Both the position numbers and the translations under genes were made by a program. From the NCBI GenBank assembly GCA_964570005.1, contig CAZMWE010000006.1, forward strand, positions 1-41,923: 41,923 nucleotides of DNA, in the 5' to 3' direction. Of this stretch, positions 14,986-22,699 are shown piece after piece; within the stretch, counting starts at the first letter, position 1; each line of letters starts with the position of its first letter. The DNA is from JAJZCD01 sp964570005 (lineage in GTDB: Bacteria; Patescibacteriota; Saccharimonadia; Saccharimonadales; UBA4665). The notes beneath the pieces are model-generated. The model was not told the DNA's origin, searched no databases, and saw only the letters and a program-made list of their open reading frames with translations.

Positions 14986-17793
14986 ATGGATGGGCAAAAA
15001 TTACCGTTCTACCGGATATCCGGCGAGGAGGCATTGGCCGATTTGCGCAGTGGCCCCAAGGGCCTAAGTGACGCGGAGGCGGCGGACCGGTTACGACACA
15101 TCGGCGACAACCGCCTGGAAACTACCCCCGGTACGCCGATCTGGTGGCTGGCACTCAGGCAATTCAAGAACCTGCTGGTGATCATTTTACTGGTCAGTGG
15201 CAGCTTGGCCCTCTACTTACGTGACCTTCGTACCGCCCTTATTCTGATTTTTATCGCCCTCATCAACACTGTCATCGGTTTTTTTCAGGAATACAAAGCC
15301 GAGAGCCTGTTGGCATCTTTGCAAAAGCTGGTCGTGCCTCAGGCTAAGGTGTTGCGACACGGTAAACTTGAACAGATTCGCAGCAGCGAGCTCGTGCCCG
15401 GTGATATCATTCAGCTGGATGCGGGTGATAGCGTTCCGGCCGACGCCCGGGTGCTGAGCGAAGACGAGCTTGCCACCAACGACTTTGCCCTAACCGGCGA
15501 AAGCCAGCCCACCCGCAAATTTGTCCACGCCATCGCTGGCGACATAGCCGTAGCTGCCCGCCACAACATGGTGTACATGGGGACCACTGTCGCGACCGGC
15601 AGCGGCAGGGCTTTGGTGGTCGGTACCGGTATGCACACCGAACTCGGTCGCATCGCTTCCTTAAGCACCGCAACACACACTGATGCCTCACCTCTCCAGC
15701 GCGAAATGAACAGCCTGGCTGTCCGCCTGACCCAAGCCACCCTATTGCTCGCCGCCCTTCTGACTGTGATTGAGCTGCGGGCGGATGTCGGCCTTAAAAC
15801 GTCGCTGCTCTTTGCAATTTCCGTCGCCGCGGCCATGATTCCGAACGGTCTTGTGGCCGAGGTTAATATCACCCTGGCCCAGACCGCCAGCCGGATGGCC
15901 CGCGCCCGCGCGCTCGTTAAAAAGCTGAGCGCCGTAGAAACGCTCGGCGCGACCAGCATCATTGCTACCGATAAGACCGGCACCCTCACCAAGAATGAAA
16001 TGACTGTCACGCGGGCACTCATCGGCCGCACCGAATACGCCGTCAGCGGCACAGGTTACGAAATGAACGGCGCCGTGTGCGATACCCATGACAAACCGCT
16101 TGGCGGCCGCAAACTTAAAGACCTCCATCTGTTTTTTGAAACCGGCGCGTTAGCCAGCAACGCGCTCGTCAACCCGCCGGACGCCGAACACGCCACCTGG
16201 TACGTCGTAGGCGACCCCACCGAGGGCGCGCTTATCACCCTCGCCCGCAAAGCCGGGCTGGAGCCAAACGATCTGAACGGACGGTTTCCGGAGCGCAAAG
16301 AATACGCTTTTGACAGCGCCCGCAAGCGCATGACCTCAGTGCGCGAAGTCGACGGTCAGCTCTACGCCTTTGTAAAGGGCGCACCCGAAAGCATTCTGGA
16401 GCGCTCTGCCGATCTTTGGGACCATGGCCACGTCCGCCCTCTGACCGCTAGCGACCGTACATTCTTTCTAGGCTACAACGAGGAACACGCCGAAGCTGCC
16501 GAACGCAATCTGGCGTTCGCTTACCGTGTTTTGCCCAAAGGCTTTGATCCGGCCAAACACAGTCTGGAAGACGCCGAGCAAAAACTCATTTTCCTGGGAA
16601 TAGTCAGCATGATCGACCCCCTGCGTGAGGAGGTACCCGATGCAATGCGCATAGCCCAAGCCGCTCACGTGCGCGTTAGTATCATCACAGGTGACTTCCC
16701 GGCGACCGCGAAAGCGGTTGCCAACAAGGCTGGGCTTAATAACGGCGATACCACCCTGGTGCTCGGCGGCGAGCTGGCACAATTATCCGACGCACAGGTG
16801 CTTGAGCTGCTGCTCCACGGCGGCGCGATATTCAGTCGCGTCAGTCCGGAAGATAAGCTACGCATCGTGGAGCTCGCCCGCTCCGCGCACCATATCATCG
16901 CCGTCACCGGCGACGGCATCAACGATGCGCCGGCCCTCAAACGGGCCGATATCGGCGTTGCCATGGGCCTGACCGGAACCGATGTCGCCAAGGACGCCGC
17001 GGAGATTGTCCTGCTCGACGATAGTTTCGCCACGCTCGTTGATGCCATGGAGCAGGGAAGGCTCACGTTCCAGAATATTAAAAAAGCCGCACGCTGCGCC
17101 CTTACCGACAATATGAGCGAGCTTATGACCGTGCTTATTAGTTTAGCCGCCACTGCCGTCTGGCACATTCCGGCCGGTATTACCGCCGTCCAGATCCTGG
17201 CCATTGACGTGGTGGCCCAAATATTTCCCATCACGGCACTCGGCTGGGACCCTGCCCAAAGCCGGCTCATGCATAACCACCCCCGCAACCCGCGCGATCA
17301 CATCTTAAATGGCAAAACGGCATTTGAGTTCGTGGGCTTTGGTCTGCTTGCTGCGGCACTCGCGTACACTAACTATCTGTTTTTCTTTGTGCGCCACCAC
17401 ATCAGCGCGGAACACCTGGCCACCAACTTCGGGCCATATCTGCAAGCCAGCATTCTCACATACGTCACGCTGGTCTCCTGCCAGTTCATGAACCTGCTGC
17501 TCGTACGCAGCAGCAATAAGCTGTTCAGTAGCTATCTGTGGAGTAATAAAAAACTACTGGCGGCATTTGCAATTTCCGCGTTTTGTATACTCAATATAGT
17601 TTACAACCCTGTCGTCCAGCCATACTTCGGCAGCGCTGCATTAAGCGCCGGCGACTGGCTCACCGCCCTGTCCGCCTGCGCCATCTACACCGGCGTCCGG
17701 CTCATTCACTTACATACCAAAGCCACTAGCCGCACGCAGCTCATCCGTAAACACGGCGCTACTAAAGTTCGTACCCACCTACAAAACGCCTAA
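14986..17793 (+). CDS. P2-type cation-transporting P-type ATPase
   Basis: 935 aa, about ten membrane helices. It has an N-terminal cation-ATPase domain (about 10-75), actuator motif LTGES (170-173), M4 IPNGL (285-289), phosphorylation site DKTGTLT (Asp329), nucleotide-binding KGAPE and the hinge TGDGINDAPALKRADIG. Overall it resembles the Ca2+/Na+-K+ ATPase branch. The ion site is unusual: M4 PEGL is PNGL (Asn287), M5 keeps Glu (NMSE, Glu712), and M6 reads IDVVAQ (Asp741, Gln745) where Ca2+ pumps have N-x-x-T-D and Na+/K+ pumps D-x-x-x-D. The ion therefore cannot be assigned. TATACT at 14972-14977 is 8 nt before the ATG. Confidence 0.9.
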   Translation: MDGQKLPFYRISGEEALADLRSGPKGLSDAEAADRLRHIGDNRLETTPGTPIWWLALRQFKNLLVIILLVSGSLALYLRDLRTALILIFIALINTVIGFFQEYKAESLLASLQKLVVPQAKVLRHGKLEQIRSSELVPGDIIQLDAGDSVPADARVLSEDELATNDFALTGESQPTRKFVHAIAGDIAVAARHNMVYMGTTVATGSGRALVVGTGMHTELGRIASLSTATHTDASPLQREMNSLAVRLTQATLLLAALLTVIELRADVGLKTSLLFAISVAAAMIPNGLVAEVNITLAQTASRMARARALVKKLSAVETLGATSIIATDKTGTLTKNEMTVTRALIGRTEYAVSGTGYEMNGAVCDTHDKPLGGRKLKDLHLFFETGALASNALVNPPDAEHATWYVVGDPTEGALITLARKAGLEPNDLNGRFPERKEYAFDSARKRMTSVREVDGQLYAFVKGAPESILERSADLWDHGHVRPLTASDRTFFLGYNEEHAEAAERNLAFAYRVLPKGFDPAKHSLEDAEQKLIFLGIVSMIDPLREEVPDAMRIAQAAHVRVSIITGDFPATAKAVANKAGLNNGDTTLVLGGELAQLSDAQVLELLLHGGAIFSRVSPEDKLRIVELARSAHHIIAVTGDGINDAPALKRADIGVAMGLTGTDVAKDAAEIVLLDDSFATLVDAMEQGRLTFQNIKKAARCALTDNMSELMTVLISLAATAVWHIPAGITAVQILAIDVVAQIFPITALGWDPAQSRLMHNHPRNPRDHILNGKTAFEFVGFGLLAAALAYTNYLFFFVRHHISAEHLATNFGPYLQASILTYVTLVSCQFMNLLLVRSSNKLFSSYLWSNKKLLAAFAISAFCILNIVYNPVVQPYFGSAALSAGDWLTALSACAIYTGVRLIHLHTKATSRTQLIRKHGATKVRTHLQNA

Positions 17794-18139
17794 GAAACTC
17801 CCCATCCGTGTGAGATAGGCCGTCTGTTTACGCATCTTACCGTTATCTTGAAGTTAAAACTCCGCCACAGCAGGCAGATATATAGTTATACGGAAAGTAG
17901 TTCAAGCAGGTAGTCGGGTTCAGCTTCTGGAACACGACGTCACCGTCTAGGTCAAGTACAGGGGACACTTCAGCTTGGAAGCCAAAGATGTCCGTGAGAC
18001 CGGGCCGGATGATAGTAAATACTACGCTCGCACACCCTCCGAGACCGGCCGTCCGGCTGTAGCAGACGCCTTACGGCCGCCCGCATCGTCCTAGCTATCG
18101 GTCTTGGATAATCGCTATGCTACTTGAAGACGAGCTTGA
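17794..18139. other. 346-bp stretch without an intact gene; possible decayed coding sequence
   Basis: No intact gene is visible. On the minus strand one frame is open from 18070 to a TAA at 17843. It codes for about 75 residues, with a coherent stretch (includes GFQAEVSPVLDLDGDVVFQ and a CCGG-containing end) but no ATG, GTG or TTG near its beginning. On the plus strand, short frames just before 18140 look like remnants of the N terminus of the following TrmB-type regulator. The most likely reading is gene decay. I see no tRNA or hairpin terminator. Confidence 0.4.
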
Positions 18140-18964
18140 GCATCAGTAACCGCCCGCTGTAGTTTAACCGCCGCATCTATCCCCGCCATAGCTTCCCTTC
18201 TCGACGAAAACCGTACTAACGCATACAAGCTATTAGATAAACTATGTGCTCTCGAACTCGCCACCAAAGACCACAGCGGCAGCATGGTACGCTATTACCC
18301 CGCCAGCCCAGCTGCACTCGAGCAGCTGCTACAAAAACAGTCAGAGCAGGTGAAGCTGCATGAACGCAAACTCCACGCCGCCTTGCCGTCGATGCTCAGT
18401 TTTTTCTCCACCCACTCGGACCAGCCAAGCATCCGCCACTTCCAGGGCGAAAATGGCCTGCATAATGTATTCCTGGACCAGACCCGAAGTAAGACACCGG
18501 TCTATTTCATCCGTAGCTCCAAAGGTATTCGCTACTTCGGCACCGAGAAAGCGCATCGCCTGCGGAATCTTTTTCCGGCAAATAATGTTGAACGGTATGG
18601 GATTGTACAGGACATCGAACCACCCGATGTGCCACTGAATCTTCGAATGCCGATAGCAGAGTCTGACAGACACATGAAACTCCACCGTACCTGGATCACG
18701 ACTGATGACTATGACGAGCCTGTAGAGTGGGCGGCATACGAAGACAAGCTGGCTATCACGTCCTTCGGGGATGAAGTTATGGGTATTGTTATTCAGAGCC
18801 CTCAGATTGCCAAAGCTTTTCGCCAATTGTATACACTACTGACGGATGGTATCCAAAAACGTCCAGACTATAACGAACTACCCAAACTGGCGACGTATAC
18901 GCGCACGCCGACCTCGATTGCCCTGCGAAAGAATCTTCGGCACAAAAGTCCCCAAAAATCCTAA
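18140..18964 (+). pseudogene. TrmB-family transcriptional regulator with damaged 5' end
   Basis: The longest ATG-started frame is 18284-18964 (226 aa), but the same frame is open back to 18140 and codes for the rest of a winged helix: LTAASIPAIASLLDENRTN, then AYKLLDKLCALELA. This matches the TrmB recognition helix (xxRTxxYxxLxxLxxxGL). No canonical start exists in that frame before 18284, and a TGA precedes it at 18137. The C-terminal part (YEDKLAITSFGDEVMGIVIQ, AKAFRQLY) fits the TrmB-like effector domain found in many Patescibacteria. Translation from ATG 18284 would give a protein with no DNA-binding helix. It is probably a pseudogene with a frameshift near 18120-18140, or a sequencing error. 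Confidence 0.6.
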
Positions 18965-19107
18965 ACTACAAGTTGTAGTGTCTGCTCAGCATGCGCTATA
19001 AATGTGGCGATATCGCTACCGTTATTCTCAATACGGATATCCGCCGCGTCAATCACAGCCGCCATACCGAACTTGGTCGGATCGGTTTCCCCCGCACGCC
19101 CATTAGG
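18961..19107 (-). pseudogene. 3' fragment of a P-loop nucleotide-kinase-like gene
   Basis: The minus strand is open for 48 codons ending in TAG, with residues GETDPTKFGMAAVIDAADIR followed by IENNGSDIATFIAHAEQTL. This looks like the C terminus of a (d)NMP/dephospho-CoA-kinase-like protein: a conserved D-P-x-K-F-G-M segment, then AADIRIENNG. There is no start and no P-loop; the frame is closed by a stop at 19110-19108, beside the promoter of the intact kinase at 19123. Its stop interlocks with that of the TrmB-type gene (CTAA). It is a truncated relic, possibly left by a rearrangement that brought in the kinase on the other strand. Confidence 0.55.
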
Positions 19108-19122
19108 CTACAATAGCTAGCA

Positions 19123-19701
19123 ATGAGTGAGACAAATCCAAAAGTTGTTGCCTTTGTTGGCATGCCCGGCTCCGGGAAAGGCACCTGCACCGATTACCTA
19201 CACAACACCCACAACTGGCCGGTCGTACACTTCGGCAATATGGTATATGAAGAAGTCCAGCGACGCGGGCTGGACAATGTGCATGACGAAACGTTCGTAC
19301 GTGAAGATATGCGTACCCAAGAAGGCAAAGCCGTGCTGGCCAAACATGCCGCTCGCAAGGCTGATGAATACGCCGCAAGTGGCAACCAGACTATCGTGTT
19401 TGACGGCCTATACAGTTGGAGTGAGCTACTTTATTTACGTAAAAAGTTTGGTGATAATCTGCTGGTAATCGCCTCGGTAGCTCCGCGCAAAACACGTTAC
19501 CAGCGTATCTTGGACCGTAAAGACGCGCACCGTAAGTACACCTCCAAGCAGCAGCTTATTGACCGCGACATCGCAGAAATTGAGAACCTCGAAAAGGGTG
19601 GGCCCATTGCTTTCGCCGACTACACCATCCTGAACGATAGCGAACCACAAACCATGACCGGTAAGCTCGACGCCATCCTCAAATCCGAGCAGCTTATCTA
19701 A
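19123..19701 (+). CDS. AAA/P-loop nucleotide kinase-like protein
   Basis: 192 aa. The Walker A motif GMPGSGKGT is at residues 13-21. A hydrophobic strand with Asp (TIVFDGLYSWSEL) may serve as Walker B, and RYQRILDRKD looks like the Arg-rich lid. The fold resembles dephospho-CoA kinase/UPF0200 (d)NMP kinases; the substrate is unknown. TACAAT at 19109-19114 is 8 nt before the ATG, predicting a leaderless mRNA. Its TAA stop overlaps the stop of the convergent Nudix gene. A fragment of a related gene lies on the opposite strand just upstream. Confidence 0.8.
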   Translation: MSETNPKVVAFVGMPGSGKGTCTDYLHNTHNWPVVHFGNMVYEEVQRRGLDNVHDETFVREDMRTQEGKAVLAKHAARKADEYAASGNQTIVFDGLYSWSELLYLRKKFGDNLLVIASVAPRKTRYQRILDRKDAHRKYTSKQQLIDRDIAEIENLEKGGPIAFADYTILNDSEPQTMTGKLDAILKSEQLI

Positions 19702-20129
19702 AGTAACAAACCTTTAGTGTGCAAATCGTCAAAGATCAAATGATCAATGAAACTGCCTTTGGACTTGTCGGCGTAACCCATATAAGCAATCGCCTCGATC
19801 TCGCTCGAAGCTTTGATCTCGCCCCTGAACTCAGCCGTATAGCACGTCATGCAGACATACGTACCCTTCGGCTTGCCATGTGCCTGCGCTTCAAATACGC
19901 CATATAGGCGAATCGTCTCCGGCAGGAGAGCCACACTTAGCTCTTCTTTGACTTCGCGAATGAGCGCCTGCCCGTCAGACTCACCCTGCTCGCGCTTGCC
20001 GCCTGGTATATACCAGGTATCCTTACCCCGGCTCAGTGACATGAGCACTTTGCCGTCCTGCACATCAATGAATGCCAGCTTGTCTATATACGTCTTGTTC
20101 ATGTTGCTTACGTTCTGTGTGCGCATCAC
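19698..20129 (-). CDS. Nudix hydrolase
   Basis: 143 aa. The Nudix box is complete: G44-x5-E50-x7-R58-E59-x2-E62-E63, in GKREQGESDGQALIREVKEE. These enzymes hydrolyse a nucleoside diphosphate linked to another moiety, with Mg2+ held by the two Glu of the box. The preceding residues (KVLMSLSRGKDTWYIPGG) fit the MutT-like entry strand. Substrate unknown. The start could be GTG 20129 or ATG 20126 (AGGA about 10 nt upstream), or the later ATG at MNKTYIDK. Convergent with the kinase gene, with interlocked stops. Confidence 0.85.
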   Translation of the reverse strand: MMRTQNVSNMNKTYIDKLAFIDVQDGKVLMSLSRGKDTWYIPGGKREQGESDGQALIREVKEELSVALLPETIRLYGVFEAQAHGKPKGTYVCMTCYTAEFRGEIKASSEIEAIAYMGYADKSKGSFIDHLIFDDLHTKGLLL

Positions 20130-20300
20130 GCTAAATTCCTGGCCATCGCGCTATCCGCACTCGCCATATCAGAAAATATTTTATCATTATTTTCTCGGTT
20201 TTGGGCTATCGGCTGGCTGCAGAATCTTTTACACCGCTGTCCCATTTATGTACAATACCACCCATACGTACAAACTGCATCTGAATAAAAACCAAATATA

Positions 20301-21485
20301 ATGGACCAGCAGCCAACAAACAACAACCTGCCGACAGGACCGGACAACATGTTCACTTCTAACCCGTTCCTGTCGCCATTGCCACCTGCACCAGTGCCAG
20401 AGCCGCCGCACGGAAAATTAAGCGCCGCACTGCGTCTGTTATATGCGCACAAGGGACTGATTATCGGCCTGACAGGCATCGCAGTAATTGCGGCAGTCGG
20501 CGCAGACTTCGCACGAACACACCATTTGCTCCCCGTGACTGCAGGTAATGACTCGCAAACAACCGCAACGGCCCCAAATCCAGCCACCGGCGTTACAACG
20601 CCCGGCCCATCGTCGGGACCAGCCGCGGCAGGTCAGACCGCTAATCCCGGCAGTAGCGCGCAGACCCCGGCGCCAACAACCAAAACAACGTCTGGCGGTA
20701 ACACGCAAACAACCAATAGCTCCGGCACAACCAGCTCAGGGGGCGGCGGAACAAGCAATAGCGGATCATCTAGCAGCGCTTCGGGCTCAAGCTGGTGGTC
20801 GAGCTCCACTGCGGGCTCGGGTTCGCTGATCTCCGCAAGCCAGTTCGGGAACGGATCTTGCACCTACGAGACTGACACCTGGTCGGGCGATGCGGCAAGC
20901 GTCGGGTATACAGCCACACTCGTATCCCACAGCGATGGCAACCCCGCCTCGTTCAGTGTTCGGTTAAATGCCAATTCAAGTAATCAGGAGGTGGTCGGTT
21001 ACCCGTCAGTACAATGTCTTATTTATGCGGCGATGCCCTCAAATCTTAACTCATCGTTCCGTATCACACCGCCGACGGCAAACGGGCTGAATTACGAATA
21101 CGCCTATGACATTTGGCTGACAACCACGTCGAAAGCTGCAGCAGGCGATTGGAGCGGCGACCTTGAGCTGATGATCTGGAATTATGTTGACGGTCAGGAA
21201 CCATCCGGCTACTGGGATACGCCCAACCACACTCCGGCAGCAACATTGTCAGACGGGTCAAAAGTATATACCTATGGCAGCAGTTCGACCGGCACGGTGA
21301 GTGTCGTGCTGCCGTCCAATATGACAAGCGGTAACGTTAACATCGCAAGCTTGGTAGCCAAACTTAAAACCCTCGGCTATGTACCTAGCGGCGACAACGG
21401 TATTCTTGACGTTGAGTACGGCATTGAGGGCCCATACGGCGGCAATCAGATATTCACGGTTAACAGCCTGTCGCTGATGAACTAG
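20301..21485 (+). CDS. membrane-anchored glycoside hydrolase family 12-like protein
   Basis: 394 aa. A Pro-rich cytoplasmic tail (1-45) is followed by a transmembrane helix (about 51-68), a long Thr/Ser/Gly linker (80-178) and a beta-jelly-roll domain (180-394). The domain carries GH12 (endoglucanase/xyloglucanase) hallmarks: YEYAYDIWL, then LELMIWN with Glu289 as likely nucleophile, and YGIEGPYGG with Glu376 as likely acid/base, ending FTVNSLSL like the family's AVNSFS. Length and order match secreted GH12 enzymes. The protein would be tethered outside the cell and may cut beta-1,4-glucans or another glycan. A TACAAT hexamer lies about 45 nt upstream; no clear Shine-Dalgarno. Confidence 0.75.
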   Translation: MDQQPTNNNLPTGPDNMFTSNPFLSPLPPAPVPEPPHGKLSAALRLLYAHKGLIIGLTGIAVIAAVGADFARTHHLLPVTAGNDSQTTATAPNPATGVTTPGPSSGPAAAGQTANPGSSAQTPAPTTKTTSGGNTQTTNSSGTTSSGGGGTSNSGSSSSASGSSWWSSSTAGSGSLISASQFGNGSCTYETDTWSGDAASVGYTATLVSHSDGNPASFSVRLNANSSNQEVVGYPSVQCLIYAAMPSNLNSSFRITPPTANGLNYEYAYDIWLTTTSKAAAGDWSGDLELMIWNYVDGQEPSGYWDTPNHTPAATLSDGSKVYTYGSSSTGTVSVVLPSNMTSGNVNIASLVAKLKTLGYVPSGDNGILDVEYGIEGPYGGNQIFTVNSLSLMN

Positions 21486-21539
21486 GCCCTTCCCGCAAGC
21501 AAATGAAGCGATGCCACGATGCAACAGGGAGCCTGAGCG

Positions 21540-22676
21540 CTATTTTATGTAATCGTGCAGCTTGCGAGCATCCTTGTGTTTGCGCAGCTTGGCTAAAGCC
21601 TTGGCTTCTATCTGACGGATGCGCTCACGCGTCACGCTGAATTCCTGGCCAACCTCTTCCAGGGTGTGTTGTTTGCCATCTTCTAGTCCGAACCGCAGCT
21701 TCAGGATCTTTTGCTCGCGCTCAGTCAGCGCGCCCAGCATGTCCTTGACCTGCTCTTTTAGGAGCTGGCTGGTAGCCGATTCTTCCGGCGTGACCGTTTC
21801 CTCGTCTTCAATGAAATCGGCCAGCACGGATTCTTCCTCATCGTCACGGATGCTGGCATCCAAGCTTGAAATATCCTGTTTGATTTTCATAATGTGCTCG
21901 ACCTTAGCTTCATCAATCTCCATCGCGTCAGCGATTTCCTTGTTGGTCGGTTCACGGTTGAGTTCCTGGGTCAGACGACGTTGCGTGCGCAGCAGCTTGT
22001 TGATGGTTTCCACCATGTGCACCGGGATACGGATGGTACGCGCCTGATCGGCGATTGCCCGGGTAATAGCCTGGCGAATCCACCAAGTCGCGTAGGTACT
22101 GAATTTAAAGCCTTTGTCCGGGTCGAACTTTTCGACCGCACGCAGCAGACCGGTATTGCCCTCTTCGATCAGATCCAGCAGGTCCAGGCCGCGGCCCACG
22201 TAGCGCTTGGCGATGCTCACCACCAGACGCAGGTTGGCTTCAGCCATCTGGTCTTTGGCGTCTTTATCGCCCGCCACCACCCGCTGGGCCAACGACAACT
22301 CCTGCTCAGCATTGAGCAGCGGAATTTTACCGATTTCGCGCAGATACAGACGCACCGAGTCATCAGCGATGTCGTCCAGATACGTCTGATCCTCAGTCAT
22401 CGCGACTTCCTCGTCTTCCTCGATGAGCCATTCGTCGCTCAGTTCACTGATTGGCGGACCTTCGTCGGGTACAGTAATGGTCACTCCGGCGACACCCAGG
22501 TCGCTGTAGAGCGTATCGAGCAATTCCACATTTTCGGGTGCGTCCGGAATGCGCGCTGAAATATCCCGGGCGTCGATGGTCCCGGCTTTTTTACCCTTTT
22601 CCAGCAGCTCGGCTGCAGCCTGCTGCAGGGCTTCTTTTGATTTGTCGTCGTTATTAGGCTTCTTTTGTGCTGCCAC
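21540..22676 (-). CDS. rpoD: primary RNA polymerase sigma factor
   Basis: 378 aa, housekeeping sigma-70. A short acidic region 1 is followed by region 1.2 (DSVRLYLREIGKIPLL), region 2 (ANLRLVVSIAKRYVGRGLDL, then FSTYATWWIRQAITRAIADQ for -10 recognition and melting), region 3 (RIPVHMVETINKL) and region 4.2 (VTRERIRQIEAKALAKLRKH for -35 recognition). The start is GTG 22676, with AAGGGAGAA just upstream. It lies 23 nt after dnaG on the same strand, the classical dnaG-rpoD order, and no separate promoter is visible. The TATAAT-type hexamers across the window fit this protein. Confidence 0.96.
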   Translation of the reverse strand: MAAQKKPNNDDKSKEALQQAAAELLEKGKKAGTIDARDISARIPDAPENVELLDTLYSDLGVAGVTITVPDEGPPISELSDEWLIEEDEEVAMTEDQTYLDDIADDSVRLYLREIGKIPLLNAEQELSLAQRVVAGDKDAKDQMAEANLRLVVSIAKRYVGRGLDLLDLIEEGNTGLLRAVEKFDPDKGFKFSTYATWWIRQAITRAIADQARTIRIPVHMVETINKLLRTQRRLTQELNREPTNKEIADAMEIDEAKVEHIMKIKQDISSLDASIRDDEEESVLADFIEDEETVTPEESATSQLLKEQVKDMLGALTEREQKILKLRFGLEDGKQHTLEEVGQEFSVTRERIRQIEAKALAKLRKHKDARKLHDYIK

Positions 22677-22699
22677 TATGACTTCTCCCTTGTTATAAG

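Noticed and set aside
15411..16052. 213-aa minus-strand frame inside the P-type ATPase gene
   Set aside because: Arg/Ser/Ala-rich antisense shadow of a conserved gene; no recognisable domain.
17794..18139. tRNA or other stable RNA in the gene-poor stretch
   Set aside because: No cloverleaf, T-loop consensus or terminal stem could be found on either strand.
21894..22559. 221-aa plus-strand frame inside rpoD
   Set aside because: Antisense to the conserved sigma factor; sequence shows no family features.
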